From: Ancylostoma caninum
Lineage: Eukaryota > Nematoda > Chromadorea > Rhabditida > Ancylostomatidae
Assembly (NCBI GenBank): GCA_037903475.1
Contig: JBAJFG010000621.1
Span: 1,426,001 to 1,490,000 of the forward strand
Direction of reading: 5' to 3'
DNA: 64,000 bases
Numbering within the stretch: the stretch's first letter is position 1; every line of letters begins with the position of its first letter. A model generated the notes under the pieces. The model was given only the letters and a program-made list of their open reading frames with translations, had not been told where the DNA came from and made no database searches. Of the stretch, positions 30,761 through 43,600 are shown piece by piece. A program made the position numbers and the translations under genes.

Positions 30761-31950
30761 GAGTGCTAAATCGTTCACAGTACACGGTATAAAAAATATA
30801 ATAAGGAATTTCCATTTTTCTCGGAAATTATCCTAAAAAAAATGAAGAATCTTTATTTTTCTCGGAAAATAGTTTCTTTCTTTCTTAATTACATAAAGTT
30901 TAATCTCAGCAATAGCGTAGATAGTTAGTCGATGCCATAATTCTTTCAAATACACTACAATAATATTATATTTCATGTGCTTCTCATGACTACCTTCCGT
31001 TCGTGATGCCAATCGATATGCTTTTCATGGTAGAGCGATCAGCGCAACTAAAAATACGCCTATTCATGGCTTTTTTCTTCCACACGGGTGCAGCGACTGC
31101 ATGGAGAACATGTCCTACCACTTATTGGAAATGAACGGCCCAGTTTATAGTTCGTGTAGAACTACGCTGACCAGAGTGCAGGGGTTTTTTTTGGCAGTAA
31201 AGTTGCTACTTTGATGTTTTCCATTATTTAATGACTGCCGACGCATCCGTTTATCCCTACCGCTTTCTCCGTGACAACTCATTCATCCTTCTCTATTTTT
31301 TTCGAGGCGTGACACTCTTGACGTCACTATGCATAGCTTCGGAGTTGCTGGCCGAGCGTCAGTGTCTCATATCAAATATCATAGCTTGCACGAACTCCTA
31401 TGATGGCATGTTGGCGACAGTTGCCGCGACGCCAACTGTCGCCAAGCACGCGGCGAGGCGGGCGCTTTCCGCAATCGCACACAACGCTTGATATTGTGAG
31501 AGCTGGCGCTGAGAAATCGCGCAGCTGTCAGCAGCAATCACCGTCATGCAAACGATGACAGACGGACTAGATGAGCTGACAAATGAGCTCTGCCATGTGT
31601 CATCTCAGTTTTTTTTTTCGGTGATACCTATCAGCAACTTCGAGGAATGCGATACTTTCACGTTTTTCTGTGTCGACGTTACGAAAATGTGATACTTCCT
31701 CAAGATTATTGATTCGTCGCTCATCCTGCCCTAATGTTGGAGAGTTTCCTACTACTGAAGTAAAAGAGAGGATCAGCTCTTTGTTTGCTGACGGCAGCAT
31801 TACGCGAGGAGTCGACTTAGATTAATCACCGTATTTTCACAGAAGGTATAGTACTGATATCGAATTACTGTGACTTCTCCCAGGGTATCTGAATAATTCT
31901 CCTGGGGTATCGGAAGTGATAATGAGTTGTGATACTTGCAGACATGCCTT
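30761..31950. other. No gene; perfect 13-bp-arm palindrome at 31411-31445
   Basis: No exon supported. TTGGCGACAGTTG and CAACTGTCGCCAA form a perfect stem around a 9-base loop at about 31411-31445, inside a GC-rich stretch (31400-31500) within AT-rich sequence; this may be a MITE remnant. Confidence 0.5.
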
Positions 31951-31969
31951 GCGTTCTATTTGATCTGAG

Positions 31970-32389
31970 TTGTTTTCATACCTACTTTCATGTCTGGACT
32001 GTGGAATAGATAAACTTCTCCAGTTGCTAATCTGCAGATATTGTATCGACAAAAATATCTGCGAGCTGAGAGCAAATGTTTATCTGATCATCTGCCAAGG
32101 ATGTGGACAGAATTACGTTGGCGAGACCCTGCGGCCGCTTCACAAACGCCTCGATGAGCACCCTAGGGCCCTTCGCGGCCCGAGTTCTTACCTTGCGAGT
32201 AGTTTTTCCCGGCATCACACACTAGCTCATGCCCAAGAACGTCCACTAGAGTTTGAGGTCGCGGTTCTCCACCTCTTCATCGAAAACCCATTGAGACGAA
32301 AGATGATGGAGACAGTGGAGATAAGAGGAAGATCACCTCAGATTGACAGCAAAGATGAACGGCTTGAAGCACTGAGACTGATCTCGTAA
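31970..32389 (+). pseudogene. GIY-YIG endonuclease domain, Penelope-like element 3' end
   Basis: The frame reads NVYLIICQGCGQNYVGETLR and PLHKRLDEHPRAL, then ASSFSRHHTLAHAQERPLEF and ENPLRRKMMETVEIRGRSPQ. VYLI-C..C...YVGET.R.L..R..EH is the GIY-YIG nuclease signature with its linked cysteine pair, arranged as in Penelope-like retroelements, where the domain follows the RT. No RT was recognised upstream, so the copy is 5'-truncated. Downstream at 32505-32540 is GCAGCGCCGAAAGCTCGCCT-AATAAAA, perhaps part of its 3' end. Confidence 0.75.
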
Positions 32390-32559
32390 TTATTCCGTAT
32401 CCAACCTTCTCAGTTGCTCTTCAACCACTGAGTGAGGCGGTCTTGTTCTAAATCTGTTGTTCCTCTCCTCCCATTGTGATGATTATATGTTCTAGACTTG
32501 AAAATAGCGTTGCAGCGCCGAAAGCTCGCCTAATAAAATGGTCGAAATTTGAAGTCTCA

Positions 32560-34750
32560 ATATCGGTGCGGAAATTCTTAGGAAAGTTACTTTGTCAAAT
32601 AGGAATTTAAAGAGAGGGGTATTTTTACCACTTCCTCGTGCGCGGAAGATCTTCCACATAAGAGCGCAGAAACTCGTCCACATGAGATCGCAAAAATTTT
32701 GTTCCCGTTGGTTGGTTCAGAATCACTTACATGAACTGCAGTTTCTTCTTCAAACTGAGTATGTGAGGATTCTAACACTCTGAAACTGCGAAACTCATCC
32801 CGAACTCTTCGAAACCTCATGAATTGGCTGATCATATCTAGTAATGCACGAATCCTTTTGCAGAGACGCTATTAGCAGGCTATGAGGACAATTCACTTGA
32901 GTACTATGGACAGCTCGGCCGGCTTGATGTATGCGACCCATTACCTACTGTGAACACCAGACTAATCGGGAAGAGAAATCGATGTTCTACGCTTAGATGA
33001 CAGTATCGTCGACTCCTTCTCTGAGGGTAAAAAAAAAACGGATTCCAACCAATGTGATATATAGCTGCTGGCTGTTTTCCAGGTGATTTTTTGCTTGGCA
33101 GTCGTCTGTTATCAGCCATATTTTCTCATCAAACTCGCCGCTTCCTCAGCTGCCGACGGCGCTTGTGTAAAAGAACGCACGCGCCCCGAAGCACAACTGG
33201 TGTTCGCCTGCAGCTCCACAGCACACTGACAGCTTTTACGTTTTAGTGCGGTTTTTCAGTGTTACGAGCTGTTTAACATGGTCTCGTCTACTGTGAGCAG
33301 CATTAGCGCAGCAAAAACAGCCATACCACGGCTGCATCGGCGACACCGGCTGTTGGCCTTTGGTTTCTCTAATTTCTCTGCTCTTCTCTTGTTTCTTTAA
33401 TTTTCGTGGGAGATCAATGAAGGGGTTAGATTTCAGTGATGGAAACTCCTATCATCCGGTCGCGAAGCCAGTGAACATGATAGCTTCAGAAATTTTCAAA
33501 TGTTCTTAGCTCTTCCAAAAAAAAACTTTATTGATGCTGGAAGAGTGCAACTCCAGTTTCTGACCTTCCACCCCCGTGAAAGTTCCCGAGACAGTTCTAC
33601 GCTATCCGCTCATACAGAATCGTTCTCCTAGCAAAATCCAATGAATCTTACCATATTTACTATTCCTTGCTATCGCCTAGACGAGGCGGGTCACTCTGTC
33701 AAAATATACCAATTTTTACCGAAAAGGCTCGCCCATTTTAGGGCTATTTGTGGATCAATACCCTTCACCATAAATGAATACCACAAAAATAGCCTGCACC
33801 ATTTTTGTCTCTTGCACTGGTAGATTCATCTAGTGATAGCTTCATCTGGAGAAAAAAAGCCGAGATTCAGGTAGATTTTTCTAAAGAATAGAGCCAGCGA
33901 AAAATATTTCTCTACAACATTGCTTGGTCGAAAAATAAAAAAAAAACGCGACGAGGATTTGCGGACAAGGAGCGAATTTCAGGTGACACTTGGGGGCTAG
34001 AACCACACTTTAATCCTCATAGGAATATGAGGTTGGCTAACCTTTTTGTGGTGATAGAAAGAAATAAACGCGTTTTTTTTTGCGACGCCTCGGGTAATGT
34101 TCTCTCCCGACGACCTCGCATTTCCTTTCACAGTGGGGCTTTCACATGAATATTTAGGTGCGTCAATATTTACGATGCACCCTGTACAGACTAAACCTGG
34201 AACATACTAAGCCCAGTGTCCGCCTTGCCTCTCTAGGGGGCGTATTGATGAAGGCATCCGGAGAGCTTTCAGAGTTCACGCATGCTGTGCAAGTTTCACA
34301 GCTGTCCCCGTACTTAGAACTGGTCCTCTGCGTACAGGTAAATACAGACTTTCGAGACTTTGGAAATTCGTTTAATTCCGTTATTTCCAACGCTTTGATA
34401 CGTGAGGATATTGTCCCAGGAAGATTCCAAAAACTTCCTATTTTTCGCTTAGGAAAAATACCTAGCGTACACACCCAGTTATTCCGGATGATCCATCGCA
34501 TTTCAGATATTCCTCCATCGTTGGAATATGTCATTTTGTACCGTTGCGGATAAATTAGGGCTGCCAAACTGGAGATTTGGTTTTAGCCCGATTTCGGTTA
34601 CAATTTTGGCATTGGATGTTCAATTTTTGTCCTTAGAGCAAAGTACGATTTGCAGTATTATCGGAAATTTGGAGTTTTCCCTCCTTATGCGCCCTTTTCT
34701 CCACTACCGTGCTCTTTGTATTCTTAGCAGGTGAATCCCAATTTTCATTC
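32560..34750. other. No gene securely recognised
   Basis: Two overlapping opposite open frames of about 130 codons lie at 34158-34567. Neither resembles a known family and they may be chance. A short GC-richer stretch at 33279-33366 could be a first exon (MVSSTVSSISAAKTAIPRLH) followed by GTTTCT, but nothing downstream supports it. Confidence 0.4.
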
Positions 34751-34753
34751 CAA

Positions 34754-35271
34754 GACTACACCCGGCTTCGCTCGGGTTTTTTTCACTACTTCGGCTACTT
34801 CACATTGCTGAGGACTACTGCTATTGCCGATAAATTTATTAAAATGCCCATAATTCTGGTGATCAGCATATAGGTAAATCTCACGCGACCTTTTCCCACC
34901 GACCCGTGAGCGCAAAGTCAGCAAAGTTATTTTGATGACACTGAATCAATGAGTTCGTGCAAAATAATCGTCATATTCATGCTCAGTGTATTGAGGAATC
35001 CCAGTAGACATGTGCTCACCGCCCCATAAAGTAGAAAAGCAAAAAATCAATAAATTCGATAAATCAATATTTGCATATTGAAGAACCCCAGTAGACATGC
35101 CCTCATCGACCTTTAGTCAAAATTAGCGGAAATCAATAAATTCGATATAGTCAATAAATCAATCGATAATCCCAGGTGCAAAGTGGCCTAAAACCTCCGC
35201 CGGCCCAAGATGGGTGAGTGTGCAAAGTTTGGTGCTGATCGGTTGAGTCTTCGCAATTTCTTTAAGGAACA

Positions 35272-35358
<87 letters not shown>

Positions 35359-35400
35359 TCTACTTTATATATATATTTTTTTATATTTGTATACAGATAA
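34754..35400. repeat. Dispersed repeat family with (CA)n tail, copy 3
   Basis: ACACCCGGCTTCGCTCGGGT at the left, then GCTGAGGACTACTGCTATTG and TAAAATGCCCATAATTCTGG-TGATCAGC, internal CAGTAGACATG units and AAAAATCAATAAATTCGATA. The right end is CGCCGGCCCA, AAAGTTTGGTGCTGATCGGTT, (CA)n and TATATATA. Collinear with 23390-24260. Confidence 0.8.
35272..35357. repeat. (CA)n microsatellite, about 43 units
   Basis: Uninterrupted ACACAC tract that ends the dispersed repeat. Confidence 0.97.
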
Positions 35401-36660
35401 CAGGTCTTGCTAAGATCGGGTTCCTCTGCCCGTAATAGACTGTACCACCAGACTTCAATCATACTATCGCTATCGTTCTGCAATGCGACAGGCATGGATG
35501 ATTCTTTGGGCAACCGATATGTTGGCAGAAGTCCATGCGCATTGTTTACATGATTTCTATTGGCTTATTGAGATAATTCAGCCAATGATTCTCCACTCAA
35601 AGAAGCTCAATTTTGCCATCTTCTGGGAAAATAGATTTATTTACAGACGAAGATGTAGTAAGTTTCCGACGTAACCGAATTTCCTAGGCTGTAATAAATA
35701 GTGATGCTGTCTGATACGGTCATTGTCAAAGCCATTCCACATATAAACGGCGAGATTGTATGTACTACGACTGATTTATGAGACATTACCCACGTCATCG
35801 AGCAATTCGCAGATTTCTGGGCTAATGCTCCCGAAAGCCTGGGCAACCTCGGAAGCTTCACTGACACAGTGGAAATTTCTCCCCTCCCCTCTCACCTCAC
35901 CTGTAACAGCATGCATATTTGCGAATCATTCGACTCGATCAATTTTTTCCCAAGCAGTCGATGTCTTGAATTACATAGTCGACCATTCATTCTATTTTTG
36001 GATGTTGGATGTGTTGGATTGATTGCACTCCTATTTTTTCGAGACCGGTTTCGATTTGGCAAAAATCGCTAATGTCTGCTAGTGTTGGAGTTTACTCAAT
36101 TACCAGTTATCATACATACATGGGTTAAAGTATGCCTGAAGTGGGTTATGCTTCAGCTGTTAGTTTTTTTTTTCATAGTAGAGACTTGAAATTTTGCGTG
36201 CAGTAGCCAGAGAACGCCGCCAGAAGGAGAAAACAAGTAACTTGTTATCAGATGCACATATAAAGAACCTCCTCTTTGACATTACCAGTTTTTTTAGCGT
36301 TGCGTGCATCAAAAATCGTGTTACCCACTTTAGTCGGTCTGGATATTGAACTGAAGAGGCGGGAAACCAACGTTTAGTCGTATTCGCCTTGAAAGTCAGC
36401 CTTTCTCAAACAAGGTTTTCGGTTCTCCCGCACATCTCTTCCATTCTATTTGTATTATGAGACCTTCCCAGGCAATAAATCAGAACAATTTTTTCTGATT
36501 ATTCCGAGTCCTTCAAATGATGAATCGCATAACAGGACACGTATCTGTCTCTTGTTATGCAATTCATCATTTGTTGCGTTTCATTGCAAGGTTCTCCACA
36601 CACAGATCCTGGCGAAGCGATTGACAGGGAATTCCGGTAGAAAATTATTCCTAATTCTCA
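35401..36660. other. No gene recognised
   Basis: Unique-looking AT-rich sequence without supported exons. Confidence 0.45.
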
Positions 36661-36673
36661 GCTCGTTTTCATT

Positions 36674-37075
36674 GATTAATTAATTAATTAATTAATTTAT
36701 TTATTTATTTATTCATCAACTCATTCACTCATCTATTTGTTTATTCATTCATTCATTCATTCATTCATTCATTCATTCATTCATTCATTCATTCATTCAT
36801 TCATTCATTCATTCATTCGTTCATTCATTCATTCATTCATTCATTCATTCATTCATTCATTCATTCATTCATTCATTCATTCATTCATTCATTCATTCAT
36901 TCGTTCATTCGTTCATTCATCAACTCATTCACTCATCTATTTGTTTATTCGTTCATTCATTCATTCATTCATTCATTCATTCATTCATTCATTCATTCAT
37001 TCGTTCATTCATCCATTCATTCATACATACATACATTCATTCACTCATTAATTCATTCATTCATTCATCTATTTT
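36674..37075. repeat. (TTCA)n tetranucleotide array
   Basis: About 400 bp of TTAA/TTTA steps passing into TTCA repeats with scattered TTCG interruptions. An interior block, CATCAACTCATTCACTCATCTATTTGTTTATTC, occurs twice (36714 and 36918), showing block duplication. The open frame of Phe-Ile-His-Ser repeats across it is not a gene. Confidence 0.95.
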
Positions 37076-38650
37076 TCATCACTCGGTTTATTTTTCATCA
37101 CTCATCCGCACTGCTCTGCAAAAGTACATCTGCACCATGCTGCATTTGTGATCTTGTGATCTTGGATGATGACGTCATCGTTCAAGTTATCCCTACAAAG
37201 GAACTTTGCCTGATTTCCTGCATATGTTCCACCTATAAATGTAACGACTTGACATGATCACCTCCTCAGTCGATGCGAGAGCACTAAAATGCATACACTA
37301 GAAGATTCAACTGCACGTGCTACAGTACAGTTCAGGAGATTCCAGTACTGTGGACCTCTGGCACGCACCGCATAACCTGCCACGTGCTGGTCTGATGGTC
37401 TGCGTATCCTCACGTTCATTCACTATCTTTCCGTTCGCTTCCTGTCCGGAGCTGTCGAAACACGTGATGCTACGGGTGTGAACGGGTTCACTCCACTGGG
37501 TCTTCCTATAGCAGTGACTATCTCAGACAGTAGACATATCAAAAAAGTGTGATCGCTAACAGGAAGCATATCTGGGCGGCCATTGCTTCGGGACCATATA
37601 AATCAATTTCAGGCACGGATAATTTATGACAGGTTAGAAACAATAAAAAACAAAATTTGAGAAGTATGCTGGTGGTTTTTTTTTATTTTACAAAAGAATT
37701 GCGAAGAACTCATCCCTTTCCCCTCCCTGTCACGGGAACTGTTGTATGGACATGATGAAATCAAAAAAGATCAAACTAAATCAACAAGTAAATGGTTACT
37801 AGTAACAACGACAACAGCCATTTGTGAAAGATGTCGATGAATGCTTTGACAGCAGTTCATGCCTGCGGCTGCCAGCCAAAAATCACGCTTCTAGATTTTT
37901 GAAATGAAATATGGATAAGGGAACTTGGAAATAGAGTAGACGCCAATCTCATATTTTATCATCTACAATTCATTGTTATCCCCTCAAAAACAGTGGTAAA
38001 TTTTGCTAGCATCGAAGGGAGTTTGGTTTTTGGTGCTGTCCGGTACACGCCGAAGCGAGCGGATTATGCTAAATAATGCCGCTTAACTGGAGGTTTGTAG
38101 AACATCGATGTGAAATTTTGAGCTCTCGAGCCGAGTTTCTCTTTTCCTGGTTTCTTCAAAAATCACTAATTGTGGTTTCTATCCTCTTGTCGCGGAAATG
38201 GCCTGGTTTTTGGCGTGAATGCTAGAAGCTATTTATCGGCATCGCGACGTGACATTAATCAATTAGATGCAGTGCCTTTGAACCAATCCTGCATCACAGA
38301 ACACCGATCGTCTGCATCTGGCGCTGCGCACCATCTATGTGGCGCGGCAGACCAGCTGGACGCTCTTTTTGCAGAGCAGCTTTTTCACGGTTGTTAGTGT
38401 GTTTTTGTTTTCGTTTTTTGGCTGGAAACGTGAGCAAAATATCAATACTTACAAAGTAGGGTAAACATTAGTCAAACCCGAACGACGTTCTAACAGGATT
38501 TCACTAATGAAATGATTTCTAAAAAAACCAGTTTGAACCTCGCTTCTTGATCCAATCCTTTCACGTAGTTATTGTTGCTCTTTGTTTAATAGACGAACTT
38601 CTGGAAATTTTCCAAGGTGATTCTATCGAAGTCTCCCGGGATGACTGTAT
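37076..38650. other. No gene recognised
   Basis: No supported exon, RNA gene or repeat. Confidence 0.45.
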
Positions 38651-38659
38651 TCTAGTGGC

Positions 38660-38910
38660 GAACGCTAAAATCGGGTAGAAGGGGGGAAGGGGGAGGTGGG
38701 AAAAAAGTAGCGTCTCCACCGGACTGGGAATGGAAAATAGAATTAATAGAAATATTAATTATGATAACGAACAATTAATTCAAATTGTTTCGGAAAAACA
38801 ATAATAAAGGTAAGCAATTAGAAATAAACTAAAACAAGATTTTTATTTGTTCTGTGAGGTGATTTCACAAATTTGGCGACCGCCGGGGGAGGGGGCGGCA
38901 TTTGACTCGA
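38660..38910. mobile_element. hAT-type MITE remnant without clear termini
   Basis: Interior matches the MITE at 51046-51326: GTCTCC, GGAAAATAGAATTAATAGAA, AATAAACTAAAACAAGATTT-TTATTTG and ATTTGGCGACC in the same order. The CAGTGGCGGACGCAG ends are lost, so it is an old copy. Confidence 0.7.
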
Positions 38911-39109
38911 TCAATTTTTCTGCATATACGATGGTCCATATTTCGTGTGACTCCATTTTTGATCGTTCTCAATCGGGTAATGCTTCGCCTTACCCAGGGT
39001 TCTTTGTCCGGTAATTACTCGATTTGACTCATTCAGGCGAATATTCAAGGATCTATTTAGAAACTGATATGCCAAATTAATAAAGCTGCTGATAACGATT
39101 CACGGGGAG

Positions 39110-39355
39110 TCTACACTGTGTGCGTCCGTCTGTGGTGCGTGCTACAATATGATGAAGATAGACCCAGACGCACTCCTGACGCAGCCCAGATCAAGGAAAG
39201 ACGCGCGCGTTTGCGTCGTGGCGCCTATCGTGGCACCGGCTTGCTATTCCCATTGACGAACTCGACGAACACGCCGCATTGGCAGCACTTCAGGAAAATC
39301 CTCTGCAAATGCATAAATGTGTGTTGGGCGCACAAATTATGCACTCATCTGGTGC
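39110..39355. mobile_element. MITE-like dispersed family, copy 3
   Basis: The fullest of the three copies. GATGAAGATAGACCCAGACGCACT and CGCGCGTTTGCGTCGTGGCG are followed by TCCCATTGACGAACTCGACG and AAAATCCTCTGCAAATGCATAAATGTGTG. These parts align with 6447-6625 and 24275-24490. Confidence 0.55.
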
Positions 39356-42000
39356 CATAATCGTTCCATCGCCCCAATTTTTGAATTATGAGACCAAATC
39401 AGTGCACACTTTTTCTTGTCTTCAGCTCCTCCGCGTCCTCTTGGAATTACATACCTTTACGAGGAATTTCCTCAAAGGGTTTCTTTGAGGGTTTCTTGTG
39501 GAATGCACCATTAATTTTGTCGTTTTCCATTCAATTTCAGGTGCAATCACTTCCCCTAAAATTTATTCGAAGACCTCTGATGTAGAATTAGAGAAACAAA
39601 GAGCAGCTGAACTCTCTTCATAGTTTAGGCAATCTTCGCAACATTCGGTCTCTATGTTCTCAAGCATTTTAAGTAAAACTTTTGCAAGTTGATATCCCGA
39701 ACTTTACAGCAACTTTCTTGTAATTCGAGTCCACCTTAATCGATCGTTGGCCGAGCGACAATCATAGAAGCATCGTTTGAATGCGATTCTAGATTCTGCA
39801 TCGATTCCCACCACCTCTTTAATGCATTTGATAGCTCCTCATACATTCATGGATTCATTCATATTATTTTTCATAGTTTGATCTGCAGTTCCTCAGATAA
39901 GACGCACACTGAAATGTTAATATATGGGAAAAATGCCATTTCACCTGCCATCTCAAATAAGTGGGTGAAGAGACATTTATCGGACAGTTACATATGCCGG
40001 GGCTTGGGCTAGACGTGCGTAAGGTATTGGCGAATAACCCGTTCAGCTGAAGAATTGGGTTAAGCAATTCTTACGTACGTATGTTGTTGAGCGTCTGTTC
40101 AGCCTTCGCATTCGCCGATTAAAATCATGTACACTTGTGAATAAGTCGAATTTCTATTGGGTTGTAATGTAGTTTTCCGCTGTTTTCGCATAAGCATTTT
40201 CAAATGCTTCTAATAAATGATTACCGATTAGATTCACGCATGTCCAGATACCGTTTTAAAGCGCATGATACCGCGAACATTCTGAAATGTGACGCCTATT
40301 TTTACGTTTTATTTGGAAGATGTAGTTAACTTCGGATTGAACCCTTCAAAAATGCAAATTCGGTGACTGCAGTTGCACGAATAAGAATTCTACCATAGCG
40401 TTGCATGAGATTAGCCAAATTTAGGTAAATTTATCTCGAGGCCATTCTTATTCTCCATGGTACTTTCTCTCTCCATTTTATTGTCGAGAAGTCCCAGGCA
40501 CAGGCACCTAACTCGGTCGCCTAAAACTCTGATTATGCCGTTTTTCTCTCTGGGGTTGGAGCGAATTGAAGCGGGATTTCTTCCACTGTAACTGCAAACA
40601 TCAACCGTTTGTGGACGCTAATCGGTGAAATTCTGGGAAACGTTCCAAGTGCTCTGTGGGAATCACACCATTTTGCCATACCGCGGAGAGCGCCTCAATT
40701 TTCCTGGTCGAACTCTGCGGAAAAGCGAAGAGCTCGCAAAGGAATTTTTACTTGCTCATTATGTAGCATAAGTCTAGCTCTGAGCATGCGCCGGTTATGA
40801 GATCACAAGAATGTCTACTGAACGAGAACCGATTTCCGAGCTCCTGCGGTGCGGCAAAAGACCAGCGACTGTTGCGGTCCATACGTCGATTGTACCGTTC
40901 GTTGTTATATGATTTTCTATAAAATGTTTCCATCGAAAATTTCAAAACAGCGGAAACTTGTGTTACAACCTAATAGTTACACCGAACAGAATGTTTGGAA
41001 AGTGCCGAAAATTAAGCCACTCAGAGTGCTGACTCTTCGAAAAAGGTTAGGAACTAGGTTATCTAGAATGACGGCTGCTTGTCAATGTCGAAGAATTGAG
41101 TTTACAAAAAAAGCGCAGAAAAGCCACTTCTGTCTTGTTCTGTGCCAGTGCTCCGAGAATTTACGTTATTCCACAAATGAATCAATGGTGAGACTCCGTC
41201 TTCAGCGAATGAGTACTAATATTGCTTTGCATTAGAGGGCACTTGCCTAGTGGTGCTAGTGCCGTAGGCATAGGCAGCTTTTAAGTGAACGTATCATAAC
41301 CAAAACTATGTTTTGGCATAACCTTCTCAGAGCCGGAATAAACCCAACCCCTTTTGCCGAACCTTTGTGTAACTTCCATTCAAATGGGTATGCTTGCCAC
41401 GCTTCGCATAGCCCCTGACTGAATGTGATAACTTGGCACAGCGTCTATAGCTTGCTAGCTGAAATGAAAAGCGAACGCTGTCAATCAGATCTGATTTCCA
41501 CCAAGAAAGAAAGACGGATGCAATCCAGGATGGATGTAAAGGATGTAAAGCATGTGTTATGTAAAGGACAGGATGTAAAGCATGTGTTATAGACTCCTCT
41601 CTTCAATTATGTGAACTCCAAAATTGCTTGATGTTCAGACATAAACATAGATCAGCTGGATTGACGATCACATCACCCTCAACCCACCTTTTTAAACCAA
41701 AATTTTCTTATGAATAGGTAAAATGGACCTCTCGCATCAGTTTCTCCTGTTTCTTCCATGAATTTCTTTCTTTATCTTCGAGAATTTAATATAAAAAAGT
41801 CCCATTTTTTTGGCGCGTGGACTCCCACGCAATGATTATTCGTGGGGGATCAAAGTACGGACTGATACGTTAGTGTAAACAAAGGCGCTAGATCTTTGTC
41901 TATGTCTAGTGGATTAGGTAGGGATTTCCTCAATGGCGGAAAAAGTGGGAGGCGCAGCCAATAACAGCGTGACTCATCGCCCGCCCCCGTGTGACGTTTG
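39356..42000. other. No gene securely recognised
   Basis: An open stretch at 40900-41235 on the plus strand is basic and cysteine-containing (PSKISKQRKLVLQPNSYTEQ) but has no convincing start, splice signals or family. A small direct repeat (GGATGTAAAGCATGTGTTATG) recurs at 41538-41592. Confidence 0.4.
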
Positions 42001-42009
42001 AGGTCTACG

Positions 42010-42045
42010 CTTTTTATATAAGTGGATGAATTTTAGCAAACGAGG
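42010..42045 (+). promoter_or_regulatory. Possible TATA promoter
   Basis: A GC-rich segment (CGCCCGCCCCCGTGTGACG) is followed by TTTTTATATAAG at about 42010-42021, with pyrimidine-purine start candidates 25-35 bases on. Only a 9-codon ORF (ATG at about 42100) follows, so any transcript may be non-coding or belong to a repeat. Confidence 0.3.
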
Positions 42046-42302
42046 CTCTCGCTGCAAGTCATAACATCCTCTTATAACCTCTCAGGCACTTCCTACAAAT
42101 GTACGTCAAAAAACAGCGAAGAAAGTAATACTAACAGACTTCCATAGACTTGCAACTTATCGCGCTCAGCGCAACGACCAGAAATGCTATATGGGAATTC
42201 CATTGCTCAAATTGGAATTAAATAAAGTGGTAGTGGAAGCAATGTTTCGATGTTATTTCTGCTTTTGGCACTATTATTGCAATTATTATTATTATTAGGT
42301 CT

Positions 42303-42327
42303 CTGAAGACGACGTTGAGTCGAAACG
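42303..42327 (+). ncRNA. Hammerhead-like core motif, Penelope-type
   Basis: CTGAAGACGACGTTGAGTCGAAACG has the hammerhead box CUGANGA, a short stem-loop (GAC-GTTGA-GTC) and the GAAA box. It precedes GTTAGGCCGTAATAAA. Motifs of this kind are common at Penelope-like element ends. The flanking stems are weak, so cleavage is doubtful. Confidence 0.35.
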
Positions 42328-43600
42328 TTAGGCCGTAATAAACGTGTCCTTATAACAACCTGAGTGGCACAGAAGAATTATCACACTATTATTGCATTTA
42401 GAACTATATAAGTTTGTTTCCTGAAAATGTCCGCAGAAAAGCAGCGAAGTCACATCAACTTTAGAAGCATTATTCAAAGTGCGATGGAAAGGTCGAAACA
42501 AATAGGGTTGCCAACGCTCAAAAGTGGAGGAACAAGAAATTGCTCAGTAATGACGTTCAGATTTTTAAGTTAGAAAAACAAGTAACGGTAGAAAATTTCC
42601 TCGCATAGAATGATCCGATTGTTTACTACGCTGCTAAAAGATAGTATCTCGAACGTCGACTAAAAACGCACCAATAGATGTTTCTCTGTACACGTGTTCT
42701 TTATGCATCAACACTTCCATCTTACTTTGTAGTCTCATCAAATTTTCAAGATGCCCCTACTGACAATTGTACTAGTTCTTCCTACATTGTATGCATTGTA
42801 CGCGTGATACTGTTTCGCGCTTCAACACGAATATAATTTATAAATAAGTGAATAAATAAATTAATTAATGGATAAGGTTAGAGCAGAAGCATGGCCCAAA
42901 ATTCTGATCCGTTTTTGTTTCTGTCATAGCTTTTGTTCAACGCCATATTCAGCCAGCTATATCACCATCCTCGTGAGCAGAGAATATGGACTACTTTTGC
43001 TGTTTTTGGAGTAGATCAAATTCTTCTTCTCAGAACAACAGGCCCATGAGGTCGAAGTTCTCAACGACTTATGTACATGAATTTATCTTCCAAGAATTCC
43101 TTCTTATGTAGAGAAGTCTTGAGAGAACGAATTAGATGTAGTTGAAAGGTGTAGGGTTATTTGAATAGAGAAAGCTGGATACTTTCTCCCATTTCAGCTT
43201 TGCTAATTTCCACTAGGTCTCCTTTCCAAAAAAAAAAACGGCAAAATGGGCTGCCGGTAAGTTCTATGGGTGAGGTAGTGCGAAGTTTTCGGTTTTGGTC
43301 ATTTCTCTTTCCTCGATTCTATCGATGTATTTAGGCTTAGTGCTCGCTAAGGAGGTTTACAGCAGGGTGAAATACGAAATGTGATGAAAACTTCCTTATC
43401 AACTCGAAGAACGAATGACCTCATATGCCACTGATTAGCAACTTCCCTCTTCCTACTTTTCTTTTCAAAAACTTTTCCTATCTGCTTTTCAAACCAATAA
43501 CTTCGGGCAGGACTTTCCTGCCAGCCTCATGTTCAATGTGGAATCCTTGCCTCAGTGGAAATCGTTGTCCGATAGAAGGGTTTTTTCACTGACGATCGAG

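Noticed and set aside
33279..33366. Possible first exon (MVSSTVSSISAAK...)
   Set aside because: No downstream exon in frame could be recognised.
34158..34567. Two opposite overlapping open frames of about 130 codons
   Set aside because: No family resemblance and neither strand is favoured; not enough to call a gene.
36310..36345. CTGAAGAGGCGGGAAACCAACG as a second hammerhead-like motif
   Set aside because: No stem II can form between the boxes and the GAAA spacing is wrong.
36737..37051. Frame coding for Phe-Ile-His-Ser repeats
   Set aside because: A direct translation of the (TTCA)n microsatellite.
40849..41235. Basic open frame of 128 codons
   Set aside because: Begins at GTG, has no convincing start or splice context and no recognised domain.
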